Positions 34,567 to 44,663 of a stretch of 64,000 nt of DNA are shown piece after piece. The stretch is from an uncultured Bacteroidales bacterium (GTDB taxonomy: Bacteria; Bacteroidota; Bacteroidia; Bacteroidales; UBA932), in assembly GCA_946402945.1 (NCBI GenBank), contig CAMIYB010000002.1, positions 40,415 to 104,414 on the forward strand. Direction: 5' to 3'. The translations under genes were made by a program, and so were the position numbers. Each line of letters begins with the position of its first letter. The stretch's first letter is position 1. The notes below the pieces were generated by a model, which saw only the letters and a list, made by a program, of their open reading frames with translations, was not told where the DNA came from and ran no database searches.

Positions 34567-34797
34567 TTATTTCTTATATAACCCGCAATCCTTGCAGGCT
34601 TCGGAGTATTGGCCGGAACAAGTCCGGCGCTGGGCTTCGGCGTCATCTTCCTTGTAGCAGCGGATCCCGATCTGACGCATCTGCTCATTGCTTCCGACAT
34701 CCGAATTGGGAAATTCCTTCCCCCGGAAAATGAGGTTGAAGCACATGGCGAAAACGCCGATCCCCAGGAATATCAGGGCTGCGAGGAAGACTTTCAT
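34567..34797 (-). CDS. Small single-TM, cysteine-rich protein
   Basis: MKVFLAALIFLGIGVFAMCFNLIFRGKEFPNSDVGSNEQMRQIGIRCYKEDDAEAQRRTCSGQYSEACKDCGLYKK; tight spacing with der and prs. Confidence 0.7.
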   Translation of the reverse strand: MKVFLAALIFLGIGVFAMCFNLIFRGKEFPNSDVGSNEQMRQIGIRCYKEDDAEAQRRTCSGQYSEACKDCGLYKK

Positions 34798-34802
34798 GCC
34801 GC

Positions 34803-35780
34803 CTAGAAAATAAATTCGGTACTGATGGGCAGGTAGTTATAGACCCGCCGGATGATGTGGGCGAAGGTCCCGGCCATGGACACGACCTTGATCTTGGAGG
34901 TATCCTTGGACGGATCCGCGCTCAGGGGGATGGTGTCGGTGACGATGAGTTCGGTCAGGGCCGACTTCGCGATCCTGTCATAGGCCGGACCGGACATGAC
35001 CGCGTGCGTGCAGCAGGCCCGGACGCTCGCGGCGCCCTTTTCCATGAGCACGTCGGCCGCCTTGGTCAGCGTTCCGGCCGTGTCCACCATGTCGTCCACG
35101 AGGATGATGTTGCGGCCCTCGACTTCGCCGATGGCCGTAATGGAGGCCACCACGTTGGCCTTTTCCCGCGACTTATGGGCGATGATGACCGGGCAGGCCA
35201 GGTCGCGCGCATAGGCGTTGGCCCGCTTGGCCCCGCCCATGTCGGGCGCCGCGATGGAGAGGTTCTTCAGGTGGAGGGACTTGATATAGGGAATGAACAC
35301 ATGGCTGGCGTAAACGTGGTCCACGGGGATATCGAAGAAGCCCTGGATCTGGTCGGCGTGGAGGTCGCAGGTCATGACCCGGTCGGCACCGGCGGCACGC
35401 AGCAGGTTGGCCACCAGTTTGGCGCCGATGGACACGCGGGGCTTGTCCTTGCGGTCCTGGCGGGCCCAGCCGAAATACGGCATCACGGCGATCACCTTCG
35501 AGGCGGAGGCACGCTTGGCGGCATCGATGGTAAGGAGCAACTCCATCAGATTGTCTGCCGGCGGGAAAGTGGACTGGAGGATGAAGACCATCGCTCCGCG
35601 GACGCTTTCGGTGAAAGCCGGCTGGAATTCCCCGTCGCTGAACTGGGAGACTTCCAGGGCGCCCAGGTGGAGTTGGGGCTCATCGGCTTCCTTCCGCTGG
35701 TTGATCGCCTCCACGACCTTCTCCGCGAAATTCCGGGAAGCCCGGCACGCGAAGAGTTCCATTCTGTGTTCGAATTGCAT
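34803..35780 (-). CDS. prs: Ribose-phosphate pyrophosphokinase
   Basis: PYFGWARQDRKDKPRVSIGAKLVANLL, DLHADQIQGFFDIPVDHVYA, VDDMVDTAGTLTKA. Confidence 0.96.
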   Translation of the reverse strand: MQFEHRMELFACRASRNFAEKVVEAINQRKEADEPQLHLGALEVSQFSDGEFQPAFTESVRGAMVFILQSTFPPADNLMELLLTIDAAKRASASKVIAVMPYFGWARQDRKDKPRVSIGAKLVANLLRAAGADRVMTCDLHADQIQGFFDIPVDHVYASHVFIPYIKSLHLKNLSIAAPDMGGAKRANAYARDLACPVIIAHKSREKANVVASITAIGEVEGRNIILVDDMVDTAGTLTKAADVLMEKGAASVRACCTHAVMSGPAYDRIAKSALTELIVTDTIPLSADPSKDTSKIKVVSMAGTFAHIIRRVYNYLPISTEFIF

Positions 35781-35783
35781 AAC

Positions 35784-36380
35784 TTATCGAGGATTAAGGA
35801 TTGATTCGATATAGTCCAGCACATCGTCCCGGCCCAGGCCTGACTGGGCGGACGTAATGAAACAGGGAGGAAGACCCTCCCAATATTGAAGCAACTGATT
35901 CTTGTAGGCATCCACCTGGCGCTGCAGGGCCACCGGGCCCAGTTTGTCGCCTTTGGTAAAGAGGATACCGAATGGGATCGCGTTGTCCCGCAGTTCCTGC
36001 ATAAAGTCCAGGTCCACCCGCTGGACATCGTGACGGGCGTCCACCAGCACGAAGATCATCTCCAGTTCCTCCGAGTAGGTGAGGAAGTTGCTGATGATGC
36101 CATGGAGTTTCTCCCGCTCCCGCTGGGACATCTTGGCGAAGCCGTAACCCGGCAGGTCCACCAGGTACCAGGCGTCATTGATAAGGAAATGGTTGACGAG
36201 TTTTGTCTTGCCGGGGGTGGAGGAGGTCATGGCCAGTTTACGACGGCCGCAGAGCATGTTGATCAGGGAAGACTTGCCCACGTTGGAGCGTCCGATGAAG
36301 GCGATTTCGGGCAGTTTCCGGGCGGGCTTCCCTGCGACGGAAACGCTGCTGCCTGCGAATTGTGCCTCCTTGATTTTCAT
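35784..36380 (-). CDS. engB: Ribosome biogenesis GTPase YihA/YsxC (EngB)
   Basis: PEIAFIGRSNVGKSSLINMLCGR, TPGKTKLVNHFLINDAWYLVDLPGYGFA, FTKGDK. Confidence 0.95.
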   Translation of the reverse strand: MKIKEAQFAGSSVSVAGKPARKLPEIAFIGRSNVGKSSLINMLCGRRKLAMTSSTPGKTKLVNHFLINDAWYLVDLPGYGFAKMSQREREKLHGIISNFLTYSEELEMIFVLVDARHDVQRVDLDFMQELRDNAIPFGILFTKGDKLGPVALQRQVDAYKNQLLQYWEGLPPCFITSAQSGLGRDDVLDYIESILNPR

Positions 36381-36451
36381 ACTGCAAAGATAGCAATTCT
36401 TGCGGGATTCCACCACGGGGACAGATAAAAAAAACGGACCGGCCGGGGCAG

Positions 36452-36859
36452 CTAGTCCGCTTTTTCAAATTTCAACTGGCGTATGTAGTAACTCTTGTCC
36501 TTGCAGGCGACCAGGATGGTCACCCCGAACACTTCCCCGCCGGCCCTGAGGGTGCCGATGGCGTGCCGCGTGTTGCCGCGGGAGGCCGTGCTCGTAACTT
36601 CGAAGGAGCGGGGCGCATAGGTCTCAAAGAAGGATTTGACGATTTGCCGGGCCTGGTTGCGGCTGGCGACGCTGGTGCTGGAGAGGACGGTGATCTCGAG
36701 ATTGTCGGCGAACCAGGCGGCGAGCGATTCGGAATCGGCCGTCCGGATGTATTTTGCGATGGGCTGGAATACATCCGCGCCCTCGCCGCTCTGTGCGGCG
36801 GCGCCGGGGGCAAGGAGCATCGCGAGGGATGCGGCTATGAGTACAAAAATTTTCTTCAT
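36452..36859 (-). CDS. Small secreted protein, NTF2-like (DUF4783-like)
   Basis: Signal peptide MKKIFVLIAASLAMLLAPGAAAQ; family text FETYAPRSFEVTSTASRGNTRHAIGTLRAGGEVFGVTILV. Confidence 0.75.
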   Translation of the reverse strand: MKKIFVLIAASLAMLLAPGAAAQSGEGADVFQPIAKYIRTADSESLAAWFADNLEITVLSSTSVASRNQARQIVKSFFETYAPRSFEVTSTASRGNTRHAIGTLRAGGEVFGVTILVACKDKSYYIRQLKFEKAD

Positions 36860-36941
36860 CCAGGCATGGAATCTCCGGCGCGGAATGTTGCAAATTCCGC
36901 GCCACGTCCTTATCTTTGCGAAAACGTAACGGAAAGCGACG

Positions 36942-37415
36942 ATGCGGATTACCTTGCGCGTAATCGGAAAGACCGATGTAAAATGGGTCAGGGAGGGCCT
37001 CGGACTGTATGTCTCGCGGCTGGCGCACTATGTCCCTTTCGCCCTGGAAGAAATTCCCGAGCCGAAGTTCACCGCCGCCGCTACCCAGGCGTCGGTCCGG
37101 GAGAAGGAGGGGGAGCTGCTGCTCTCCGGCCTGAAACCTTCCGACGAAGTCATCCTGCTGGACGAGCGCGGCGCGCAGATGCGCAGCGTCGATTTCGCCC
37201 GTTACCTGCAGGACAAACTCTCCCGCGGCGGCCGCAACCTGCTCTTCCTGGTCGGCGGTCCCTATGGCTTCTCCCAGGCCGTCTATGACAGGGCCGACGG
37301 TAAACTGTCGCTCTCGGAGATGACCTTCTCCCACCAGATGGTCCGGGTCGTGTTCGCCGAGCAACTCTACCGGGCCTGCACCATCCTGAAAGGCGAACCT
37401 TATCACCATGAGTAA
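36942..37415 (+). CDS. rlmH: 23S rRNA (pseudouridine1915-N3)-methyltransferase RlmH
   Basis: LLDERGAQMRSVDFARYLQ, LLFLVGGPYGFSQAVYDRADGKLSLSEMTFSHQMVRVVFAEQLYRA; preceded by TATCTTTG promoter. Confidence 0.96.
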   Translation: MRITLRVIGKTDVKWVREGLGLYVSRLAHYVPFALEEIPEPKFTAAATQASVREKEGELLLSGLKPSDEVILLDERGAQMRSVDFARYLQDKLSRGGRNLLFLVGGPYGFSQAVYDRADGKLSLSEMTFSHQMVRVVFAEQLYRACTILKGEPYHHE

Positions 37416-40400
37416 GAAAGGACATACCTGGCTGGGACGCTATTTTTGGCTGGTGCTGATCGGCATCGCCGGGGTGCTGCTCGGCGTCTCCGTGCTTTCG
37501 AAGCGCGGGACGGACCTGTCCGACCTGGCCACGCGCCGCTTCTCCTGGCGGGTCACCGAACGGGTGAACCGGCTGGAATCCTACATGGACGAGGTCCTGG
37601 CGCTGCCGCGCGGGGTCTGGCCGAACCTGGCCGACCTGCCTGAGGATATGGTCATCTACCGTTACGACGACGACACCCTCAAGGCCTGGTGCCACCAGTT
37701 CTCCCTGGACAATGACGACGTCGCCTCCGACTACCGCATCGAGCGCCTGACCGCCCGGCGTTTCAATCTGGTCTCCCCGCTCCGGGATGTGGACACTTCC
37801 CTGAGTTATGTCAACATGGGCCCGCAATGGTACCTGGTCAAGATGAAGGAAGACGGGCGGGGCCGGCGGGTCTATGGCGGCCTCCAGGTCCGCAACACCC
37901 TCGACCGCCGGAGTTACAACGGGGTCAATCCGCGCCTGAAACTCTCCGACCGTTTCGCCGTCTATCCGGTATCGACGGCCGGCGGCGCGACCGTTTCCGT
38001 GGAGGGCATCCCCCTGCTGAAAATTATCCAGGAAAACGCCCGTGTGATGCCCCTGGTGCCGGATGCCGGCATCCTCTGGCTGTCGCTCCTCCTGGTGCTG
38101 ACGGGTCTTTTCTTCTACCTGCACCGCCAGGGCAGTCTGCGGGACGGCTATGTCTGCGCGGCGGCCATGACCTTCGCCATGGGGCTGTTCTATCTGCTCG
38201 GGCGCGGGATGCAGGGCATGTCCGACCTCTTCTCGCCGACGGTCTATGCCGGAGGGCCCTTCCTCTTCTCGCTGGGGGCGGTGCTGATCGTCAATACCTG
38301 GCTGACCTGCCTGGTCATCTGCCTGTCCATGGTCCAGTTGCCGCTGCTGCGGCGGCTGCGGGCGGGCGGCGCCCTGCCCCGGCGCCTTTTCGCGGGCGGC
38401 CTCTGCCTCTTCATCGCTTTGCTGGCCTACTACATCCACGCGACCTTCCGCAGCATCATCGCCAACTCCAACATCACGCTGGAACTCTATAAGATCCGCG
38501 ACCTGAGCCGTTTCACGGCCTATGTCTATTTCTCCTACCTCTGCCTGATGGCCAGCATCCCCCTGCTGCTCCAGATCCTGGGGCGGCTGCTCCGGAAGGG
38601 GAAGAAACGGCGGATCGATGTCTTCTCGCGGACGGGTCGCCTGCTCTTTGCCTTCCTGTCCACCTGCTACCTGCTGACGGCCTCCTCCGTGCTGGGTTTC
38701 CGCCGGGAAGCCAGCCGCGCCGACATCTGGGCCAACCGCCTGGCCATGGACCGCAACCTCGGCTTCGAATTGCAGTTGCGGCGCATGGAGCGGGCCATCG
38801 CCTCCGATCCGGTCATCCCTTCCCTGCTGGCCTTCGACACGGACTATCGCATCTCCCTGGGCCGGATCATGGAAAATTACATGCACCGCCTGCCCCAGGA
38901 GTACGACATCAGTCTCTACATGTTCCGGGACGACGATTCCGACCCCGGTACGCTCCAGTACTACAACGACCGTATCCGCCAGGGATTCGCGCTTCCGGAC
39001 AGTTCCCGCTTTTTCTATTCCCGCTCCGGCAACGGCAGGGCGCGCTACACGGGTGTCTTTGCCTATTACACCCCTTCCATCGGCGTGACGACCCTGCTTG
39101 TCGGCATCGATTCCAATGCCGACAAGGAAGGCCGCGGCTACACGGCCGCCCTGGGGGACAACCGCTCCGGCGGGCTGGTCCTCCCGCGCGATTATTCTTA
39201 TGGGAAATACCTGGAAGATAAACTGATCAGTTACAATGGCGACTACGCCTACCCGACCATTCTCTCGGGCCGGCTCAAGTCCCTTGCCGACGAGGTGGAG
39301 GACAGCGGCCAGACCAGTCTCGACCGCTATGTCCACTTCCTCACCCGCATCTCCGACGACGAGTGCGTCATCGTGTCGCGGCCGGCGGAAGGCCTGACCC
39401 AGTACATGGTGGCGGGCCTGCTGATTTTCCTGCTGTCTTTCTTCGGCATCAACGTCCCCCTGCTGATGCGGCCGCGCCGGAGCGCATTCGACCGCAATTA
39501 TTACAAGCAGCGCATCAACATCCTGCTCTTCTTCTCCCTGGTGGCCACCCTCGTCGCCATGGCCGTCATCAGCGTCCTCTTCGTCTATCGGCGCAACGAG
39601 GCCAACCTCCAGCGCCTGATGACGGACCGCATCAACACGGTCCAGTCGCTGGTGGAGGCGCGCAGCCGCTCCTTCACCGGGCCGGCGGATTTCCTCTCGC
39701 AGGAATTCAGCGGCATCCTGGCCAGCATCGGCGATTACACCCATTCCGACATCACCCTCTACGGCACGGACGGCAAGGTGCTGCGCTCCACGGCGCCGGA
39801 GTTCTTCGAGCGGATGGTTCTCGGGTCGCGCCTGGACGAGGATGCCTTCCGGGAGATCATGTTCCTCAACCGGCGCTACTTCATCCACAAGGAGGAAGTG
39901 TCCGGAAGGAGTTTCTACGCGCTCTACGCCCCGATTTTCGGGACGGAGGGGCAGATGCTCGCCATCGTCTGCGCCCCGTACACCGACTCAGGCCTGGAGT
40001 TCCGGGAGGAAGCGGTGTTCCATGCGGTGTTCATCATCACCGTATTCTTCCTGCTGCTCATCCTGACGCGCTTCCTCTCGATCAAGGTCACCGACAAGAT
40101 GTTCCGCCCCCTGGTGGAGATGGGCGGGAAGATGTCCGCGGCCCGCACCGAGGGACTGGAGTACATCATGTATGACCGGGAGGACGAGATCACGGCGCTG
40201 GTCCGCTCCTACAACCTCATGGTGCACGACGTGAGCGAAAGCAGCAAGCAACTGGCCCAGGTCGAGCGTGACAAGGCCTGGAGCGAGATGGCCCGGCAGG
40301 TGGCCCATGAGATCAAGAATCCGCTGACGCCCATCAAGTTGCAGATCCAGCGCATCATCCGCCTGCGCGAGCGCCATGCCCCGGACTGGGAAGAGAAATT

Positions 40401-40974
40401 CGACTCCATCGTTCCCGTCATCATGGACAGCATCGATTCGCTGACCGACACGGCCAATGAATTCTCCACCTTCGCCCGGCTCTACAGCGAGGAACCGGTC
40501 GATATCGACCTGTACCGGCTGGTCGCCGACCAGGTGGCCCTTTTCGACGAGAAGGACAACATCCACCTCGAGTTCATCGGCCTGAAAGACGCCGTGGTCT
40601 CCGGTCCGAAGCCCCAGTTGACCCGCGTGATCGTCAACCTGCTCACCAATGCGGTCCAGGCGGTGGAGAACCAGCAGCGGGAGGAGCGCGAGGCGGGCCG
40701 CACCCCGGAGATGGGGCAGATCCACGTGTCCCTGCGCAACTCCTCCCGGGATGGTTTCTACGACATCGTGGTGGAGGACAACGGCCCCGGCGTCCGAGAC
40801 GAGAACCGCAGCCGTCTCTTCACCCCGAACTTCACCACCAAGACCGGCGGGACGGGCCTCGGATTGGCCATCTGCAAGAACATCCTGGAGCGTTGCGGCG
40901 GCGAAATCTTCTATGCCCGCGCCTTCACCCTCGGCGGCGCCTCCTTTACTGTCCGGTTCCCGAAGAAAAAATAG
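37408..40974 (+). CDS. Large NtrY-like transmembrane sensor histidine kinase
   Basis: Multiple TM segments, HAMP region, H-box ARQVAHEIKNPLTPIKLQIQRI, GTGLGLAICKNILERCGGEI; 8-bp overlap with rlmH. Confidence 0.93.
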   Translation: MSKKGHTWLGRYFWLVLIGIAGVLLGVSVLSKRGTDLSDLATRRFSWRVTERVNRLESYMDEVLALPRGVWPNLADLPEDMVIYRYDDDTLKAWCHQFSLDNDDVASDYRIERLTARRFNLVSPLRDVDTSLSYVNMGPQWYLVKMKEDGRGRRVYGGLQVRNTLDRRSYNGVNPRLKLSDRFAVYPVSTAGGATVSVEGIPLLKIIQENARVMPLVPDAGILWLSLLLVLTGLFFYLHRQGSLRDGYVCAAAMTFAMGLFYLLGRGMQGMSDLFSPTVYAGGPFLFSLGAVLIVNTWLTCLVICLSMVQLPLLRRLRAGGALPRRLFAGGLCLFIALLAYYIHATFRSIIANSNITLELYKIRDLSRFTAYVYFSYLCLMASIPLLLQILGRLLRKGKKRRIDVFSRTGRLLFAFLSTCYLLTASSVLGFRREASRADIWANRLAMDRNLGFELQLRRMERAIASDPVIPSLLAFDTDYRISLGRIMENYMHRLPQEYDISLYMFRDDDSDPGTLQYYNDRIRQGFALPDSSRFFYSRSGNGRARYTGVFAYYTPSIGVTTLLVGIDSNADKEGRGYTAALGDNRSGGLVLPRDYSYGKYLEDKLISYNGDYAYPTILSGRLKSLADEVEDSGQTSLDRYVHFLTRISDDECVIVSRPAEGLTQYMVAGLLIFLLSFFGINVPLLMRPRRSAFDRNYYKQRINILLFFSLVATLVAMAVISVLFVYRRNEANLQRLMTDRINTVQSLVEARSRSFTGPADFLSQEFSGILASIGDYTHSDITLYGTDGKVLRSTAPEFFERMVLGSRLDEDAFREIMFLNRRYFIHKEEVSGRSFYALYAPIFGTEGQMLAIVCAPYTDSGLEFREEAVFHAVFIITVFFLLLILTRFLSIKVTDKMFRPLVEMGGKMSAARTEGLEYIMYDREDEITALVRSYNLMVHDVSESSKQLAQVERDKAWSEMARQVAHEIKNPLTPIKLQIQRIIRLRERHAPDWEEKFDSIVPVIMDSIDSLTDTANEFSTFARLYSEEPVDIDLYRLVADQVALFDEKDNIHLEFIGLKDAVVSGPKPQLTRVIVNLLTNAVQAVENQQREEREAGRTPEMGQIHVSLRNSSRDGFYDIVVEDNGPGVRDENRSRLFTPNFTTKTGGTGLGLAICKNILERCGGEIFYARAFTLGGASFTVRFPKKK

Positions 40975-40992
40975 GGAATTCTTTCGTAATCA

Positions 40993-42363
40993 CTATATCG
41001 CCAGGCGGAAACCGAAGGTGCCCTTGATGTTGACGGCGGGCATCTTGGAACGGTTGGCGATGCGGCAGGCATCCCAGGGGCTGGCGCAACTGCCGCCGCG
41101 CTGGACGTGCCACTCGGAACCGGCTTCCGCTTCCTGCCCGTAGAGGGCGAAACGGTCCTGGCACCATTCCCAGGCATTGCCGGACATGTCGTAGAGGTTC
41201 AACTCGTTGGGCCGCTTGCTGCGCACATTGACGGGCTTGCCGTCGGTGTTTTTGGTGTAGGCGGCCACGGAGCCGATGTCGCCGGAACCGGCATAACGGG
41301 TGCCCCGGGACTTGTTGCCGCCGCGGGCGGCATACTCCCATTCCGCTTCGGTCGGAAGACGGAACTTCCTGCCGCTCAGTTCATTGAGTTTCAGGATAAA
41401 CATCTGGGCCGCATACCAGGACACATTGATGACGGGCTTGTCGGGGAACTTCTCATAGTTGCCGATGGGCAGGGAGCCCATGATGGCAAGCCACTGCCCG
41501 ACGGTCACCTCGGTCTGGCAGATTTCGAAATCTTCCACGGTGACTTCGTGGACGGGCTTCTCATCATCGCCGGCCTGCTCTTCCTGCTCCGCGGTGGCGC
41601 CCATCCGGAAACTTCCGCCCTTGACGGCGATCATGTTGAACTTTACCCCGGCCACGGAAACCGTCTCGTTGGCGCAGACCTGCTCCCTTTCGGGCTGCTG
41701 CTCCACAATGGCTTTCAGGACGGCCTCAGGGCAGGATTCGCCCGTCACGACCGCGAGCCGGAACGTCAGGGCACCGGCCTTGGTATAGGGCGCGACGCCT
41801 TCGCGGCTGAGCGCCGTGCGGACGACACCCAGAGAACCCTCGGAGGGTCCCGCGGGATTGCGGGTAAGCCCATCGGCGGGCGTGTCGGCGAAAAGGTCGG
41901 AGCACCATTCACGGGTGCCGGCGACCGGTGCGAATACGCCGCGGCCGACAGCATACTCCCACATCGCTTCCGTCGGAAGGACGAAGGGAACGCCTGTCAT
42001 CTTCGCGAGTTTCCGGGTAAATTTCACGGCATCCTCATAGGAGACCCGGTCCACGGGCAGATGGTCGGCCTGGGTCGAGGAAGGGTTCTTCCCCATGACC
42101 GCGGTCCAGAGAGCCTGGGAAACGGGTTCCGTGCTGATTCCATAGCCGTCGAGCACGACCTGGTGGTGCTGGGCCGCGCCTTTGATCTTGCGAAGGTCGG
42201 CCTGGGCGCCCATCGTGAAGGTTCCGCCGGGAATCCCGGCCATCCGGAAACTGACGCCTCCGGCCTCATAGGTTTCCTGCAGGTCCACCGGCCCGGAAAC
42301 CGTGCGGCCTCCGCCGCAGGCGACCGCGACGAAGGCCAGCAGAAGGTAAAACACCTTTTTCAT
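40993..42363 (-). CDS. Lipoprotein with two SUMF1/FGE-like domains
   Basis: Lipobox LLAFVAVAC; MAGIPGGTFTMGA... and IAVKGGSFRMGA...LPTEAEWEYAARGG...VQRGGSCASPWDACRIANR. Confidence 0.88.
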   Translation of the reverse strand: MKKVFYLLLAFVAVACGGGRTVSGPVDLQETYEAGGVSFRMAGIPGGTFTMGAQADLRKIKGAAQHHQVVLDGYGISTEPVSQALWTAVMGKNPSSTQADHLPVDRVSYEDAVKFTRKLAKMTGVPFVLPTEAMWEYAVGRGVFAPVAGTREWCSDLFADTPADGLTRNPAGPSEGSLGVVRTALSREGVAPYTKAGALTFRLAVVTGESCPEAVLKAIVEQQPEREQVCANETVSVAGVKFNMIAVKGGSFRMGATAEQEEQAGDDEKPVHEVTVEDFEICQTEVTVGQWLAIMGSLPIGNYEKFPDKPVINVSWYAAQMFILKLNELSGRKFRLPTEAEWEYAARGGNKSRGTRYAGSGDIGSVAAYTKNTDGKPVNVRSKRPNELNLYDMSGNAWEWCQDRFALYGQEAEAGSEWHVQRGGSCASPWDACRIANRSKMPAVNIKGTFGFRLAI

Positions 42364-42369
42364 AAGACT

Positions 42370-42936
42370 TTAGACACGCTGTCCGTAACTGCGGTCGGTC
42401 GTGTTGACGGTGATGACGTCGTCGGTATCGATAAAGAGGGGAACCATCACCTTGGCACCGGTCTCCAGGGTCACTTCCTTCAGGGCGGAAGTGGAGGCGG
42501 TATTGCCCTTGACGGCGGGCTCGGCGTAGGTCACCTTGAGGGTGACATAGGTCGGAAGTTCGCAGGTCAGGCAACGCTCCTCGGGCTCGGTCACGAAGAT
42601 CATCTCCACGTGCTGGCCTTCCTTCATGAGGTCGGCGTTCTCGACGATGTCCTTCGGAAGGGAAATCTGGTCGTAGGTCTCTTCGTTCATGAAGTTGAAG
42701 CCATCCTCATCGGCATAGAGGAACTGATAGCCGCGGTGCTCGACCGTGATGGTCTCGATCTTGGCGCCGGCGGTGAAGGTATTCTCCAGGATGCGGCCGT
42801 TCTCCAGGTTGCGGAGTTTGGTCTTGACGAAAGCGGGGCCCTTGCCCGGCTTGACGTGCTGGAACCAGACGATGGAGCACGGTTTGCCGTTGAAATTGAG
42901 ATAAAGCCCGTTTTTGAAATCTGCAGTTGTTGCCAT
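42370..42936 (-). CDS. efp: Elongation factor P
   Basis: MATTADFKNGLYLNFNGKPCSIVWFQHVKPGKGPAFVKTKLRNL; C-terminal OB domain. Confidence 0.96.
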   Translation of the reverse strand: MATTADFKNGLYLNFNGKPCSIVWFQHVKPGKGPAFVKTKLRNLENGRILENTFTAGAKIETITVEHRGYQFLYADEDGFNFMNEETYDQISLPKDIVENADLMKEGQHVEMIFVTEPEERCLTCELPTYVTLKVTYAEPAVKGNTASTSALKEVTLETGAKVMVPLFIDTDDVITVNTTDRSYGQRV

Positions 42937-42998
42937 ATAAAAATATCGTTTAACAGTAATAGTCAATCAGTCAGCCTGCAAAATTAAGGAATTGTCCG

Positions 42999-43883
42999 CT
43001 AAGATGCAAATTTTCCCTCCCGAATGGCGGCGGCCACCTGTTCGAGCAGCCATTTCGGGGTGGACGTCGCCCCGCAGACGCCCACGCGGTCTCCCTCCCG
43101 GAACCATTCCGGAAGGAGGTCGGCGACGCAGCCGGCCCGGTGGCAGCGGGGATTGGCGCTGCAGCACAGGTCGAAGAGCACCCGTCCGTTGGAACTGGCC
43201 GTTCCCGATACGAACACGAGCACGTCGTGGCTGCGGGCGAAGTCCTCCAGCCGGTCGTGACGCGACGCAACCTGCTGGCAGATGGTATCGTGGACCGCCA
43301 GGAGGGCGGGATCGGCCATCCTGCGGCGGAGCAGGTCGCAGAGGGCGGCATACTCCGTCGGACTCTTGGTCGTCTGGGAGAAGACCTCGACCGGGGCGTC
43401 CGTCCGGATCCGCCCCTGGGTGAAGGCCTGCTCGAGCATGCGGCTGTCCTCGACCACCAGCACGTCGCCGCCGACCTGCCCGGCGAGCCCGAGCACCTCC
43501 GCGTGGCCCACCTTTCCGAACAGGACGACCTGGCCGCCGGAAGCCTTCACCCGGGCGTAGGCTTCCCGGATGCGCCGCTGGAGTTGCAGCACGACGGGGC
43601 AGGTACAATCGACCAGGGTCAGGGAGCGCTCCCGGGCCAGTGCATAGGTAGAGGGCGGCTCGCCATGGGCCCGGATCAGCACCGGGCCCTCCCCCGCCTC
43701 GTCGAGGCTGCGGATGGTCCGCAGGCCCCGGGCGCGAAGCCGGTCGAGTTCCTGTTCATTGTGGACGATGGCCCCGAGCGAAGACAGGGGCTGCCCCTCC
43801 GCCAGGAGGGCTTCCGCCTTCCCGATGGCGCGGATCACCCCGCCGCAGAAGCCGGAATACGGGTCGATTTCGACGGAAATCAT
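42999..43883 (-). CDS. ispH: 4-hydroxy-3-methylbut-2-enyl diphosphate reductase
   Basis: GFCGGVIRAI, LGAIVHNEQELDRL, RAHGEPPSTY, VDCTCPVV, GTASSNG motifs. Confidence 0.95.
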   Translation of the reverse strand: MISVEIDPYSGFCGGVIRAIGKAEALLAEGQPLSSLGAIVHNEQELDRLRARGLRTIRSLDEAGEGPVLIRAHGEPPSTYALARERSLTLVDCTCPVVLQLQRRIREAYARVKASGGQVVLFGKVGHAEVLGLAGQVGGDVLVVEDSRMLEQAFTQGRIRTDAPVEVFSQTTKSPTEYAALCDLLRRRMADPALLAVHDTICQQVASRHDRLEDFARSHDVLVFVSGTASSNGRVLFDLCCSANPRCHRAGCVADLLPEWFREGDRVGVCGATSTPKWLLEQVAAAIREGKFAS

Positions 43884-44572
43884 CAGCCGAGAATGCCGAA
43901 TTTGCCCTGGATCAGGCCCTGGATCCAGACCACCTCCTCGTGGAGGTTCATGTCGGAGTTGTCCAGGATGAAGGCGTCGGCGGCCCGCTGGAGCGGGGAG
44001 GTCTCCCGGTGCGAGTCGATGTAGTCGCGCTCCTTGAGATTGGCAAGGACCTCCTGGAAATCAGGCGTCTGGCCCTTGGAGACCAACTCGTCGTAGCGGC
44101 GCTGGGCGCGGACCTGGTCATCGGCGGTCATGAACACCTTCAGTTCGGCGTCGGGGAACACCGTCGTACCGATGTCGCGACCGTCCATGATGATACGGCC
44201 CTTGCGGCCGAACTCGTGGAGTTTGGCGTCCACGAAGTTGCGCACGGCCGGAATCGTCGCGATCGGGCTGACGGAATTGGATACGCGCAGGGTGCGGATT
44301 TCCGCCTCGACGCAGCGGTCCCCGATGCAGGTCCCGCGGTCCGTCTCAAAATGGAGGTCCAGCCCGCCCAGCATGGGAATCAGCCGGGCCGTGTCGATGC
44401 GGTCCGTTCCTTCGATCAGGCCCTGTTCCAGGGCAAAGAGGGTCACGCCCCTGTACAGGGCGCCGGAATCCAGGTAGAGGAATCCGAATTCCTTTGCAAC
44501 GAGTTTCGCGAAGGTGCTTTTGCCGGTGGAGGAATAGCCGTCGACGGCGATGACGATGTCCGGGATAGTCAT
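43883..44572 (-). CDS. cmk: Cytidylate kinase
   Basis: MTIPDIVIAVDGYSSTGKSTFAKLVAKEFGFLYLDSGALYRGVTLFAL; MDGRDIGTTVFPDAELKVFMTA. Confidence 0.96.
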   Translation of the reverse strand: MTIPDIVIAVDGYSSTGKSTFAKLVAKEFGFLYLDSGALYRGVTLFALEQGLIEGTDRIDTARLIPMLGGLDLHFETDRGTCIGDRCVEAEIRTLRVSNSVSPIATIPAVRNFVDAKLHEFGRKGRIIMDGRDIGTTVFPDAELKVFMTADDQVRAQRRYDELVSKGQTPDFQEVLANLKERDYIDSHRETSPLQRAADAFILDNSDMNLHEEVVWIQGLIQGKFGILG

Positions 44573-44663
44573 GGCTTTGGGTCTTGTATTGAACACAAAA
44601 ATAACAAAAATTGTCCGAAGAAAAAGAAATTTATCCGATATTTGTAGAAAACTATCCTTAGGT

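Noticed and set aside
37150-39888. 912-aa minus ORF antisense to the NtrY-like kinase
   Set aside because: Low-complexity Q/E/D/H/G-rich translation; the kinase strand has clear motifs.
40993-42363. Annotating the SUMF1 lipoprotein as a sulfatase-maturing enzyme
   Set aside because: Exported lipoprotein, first domain shortened, no sulfatase gene in the window.
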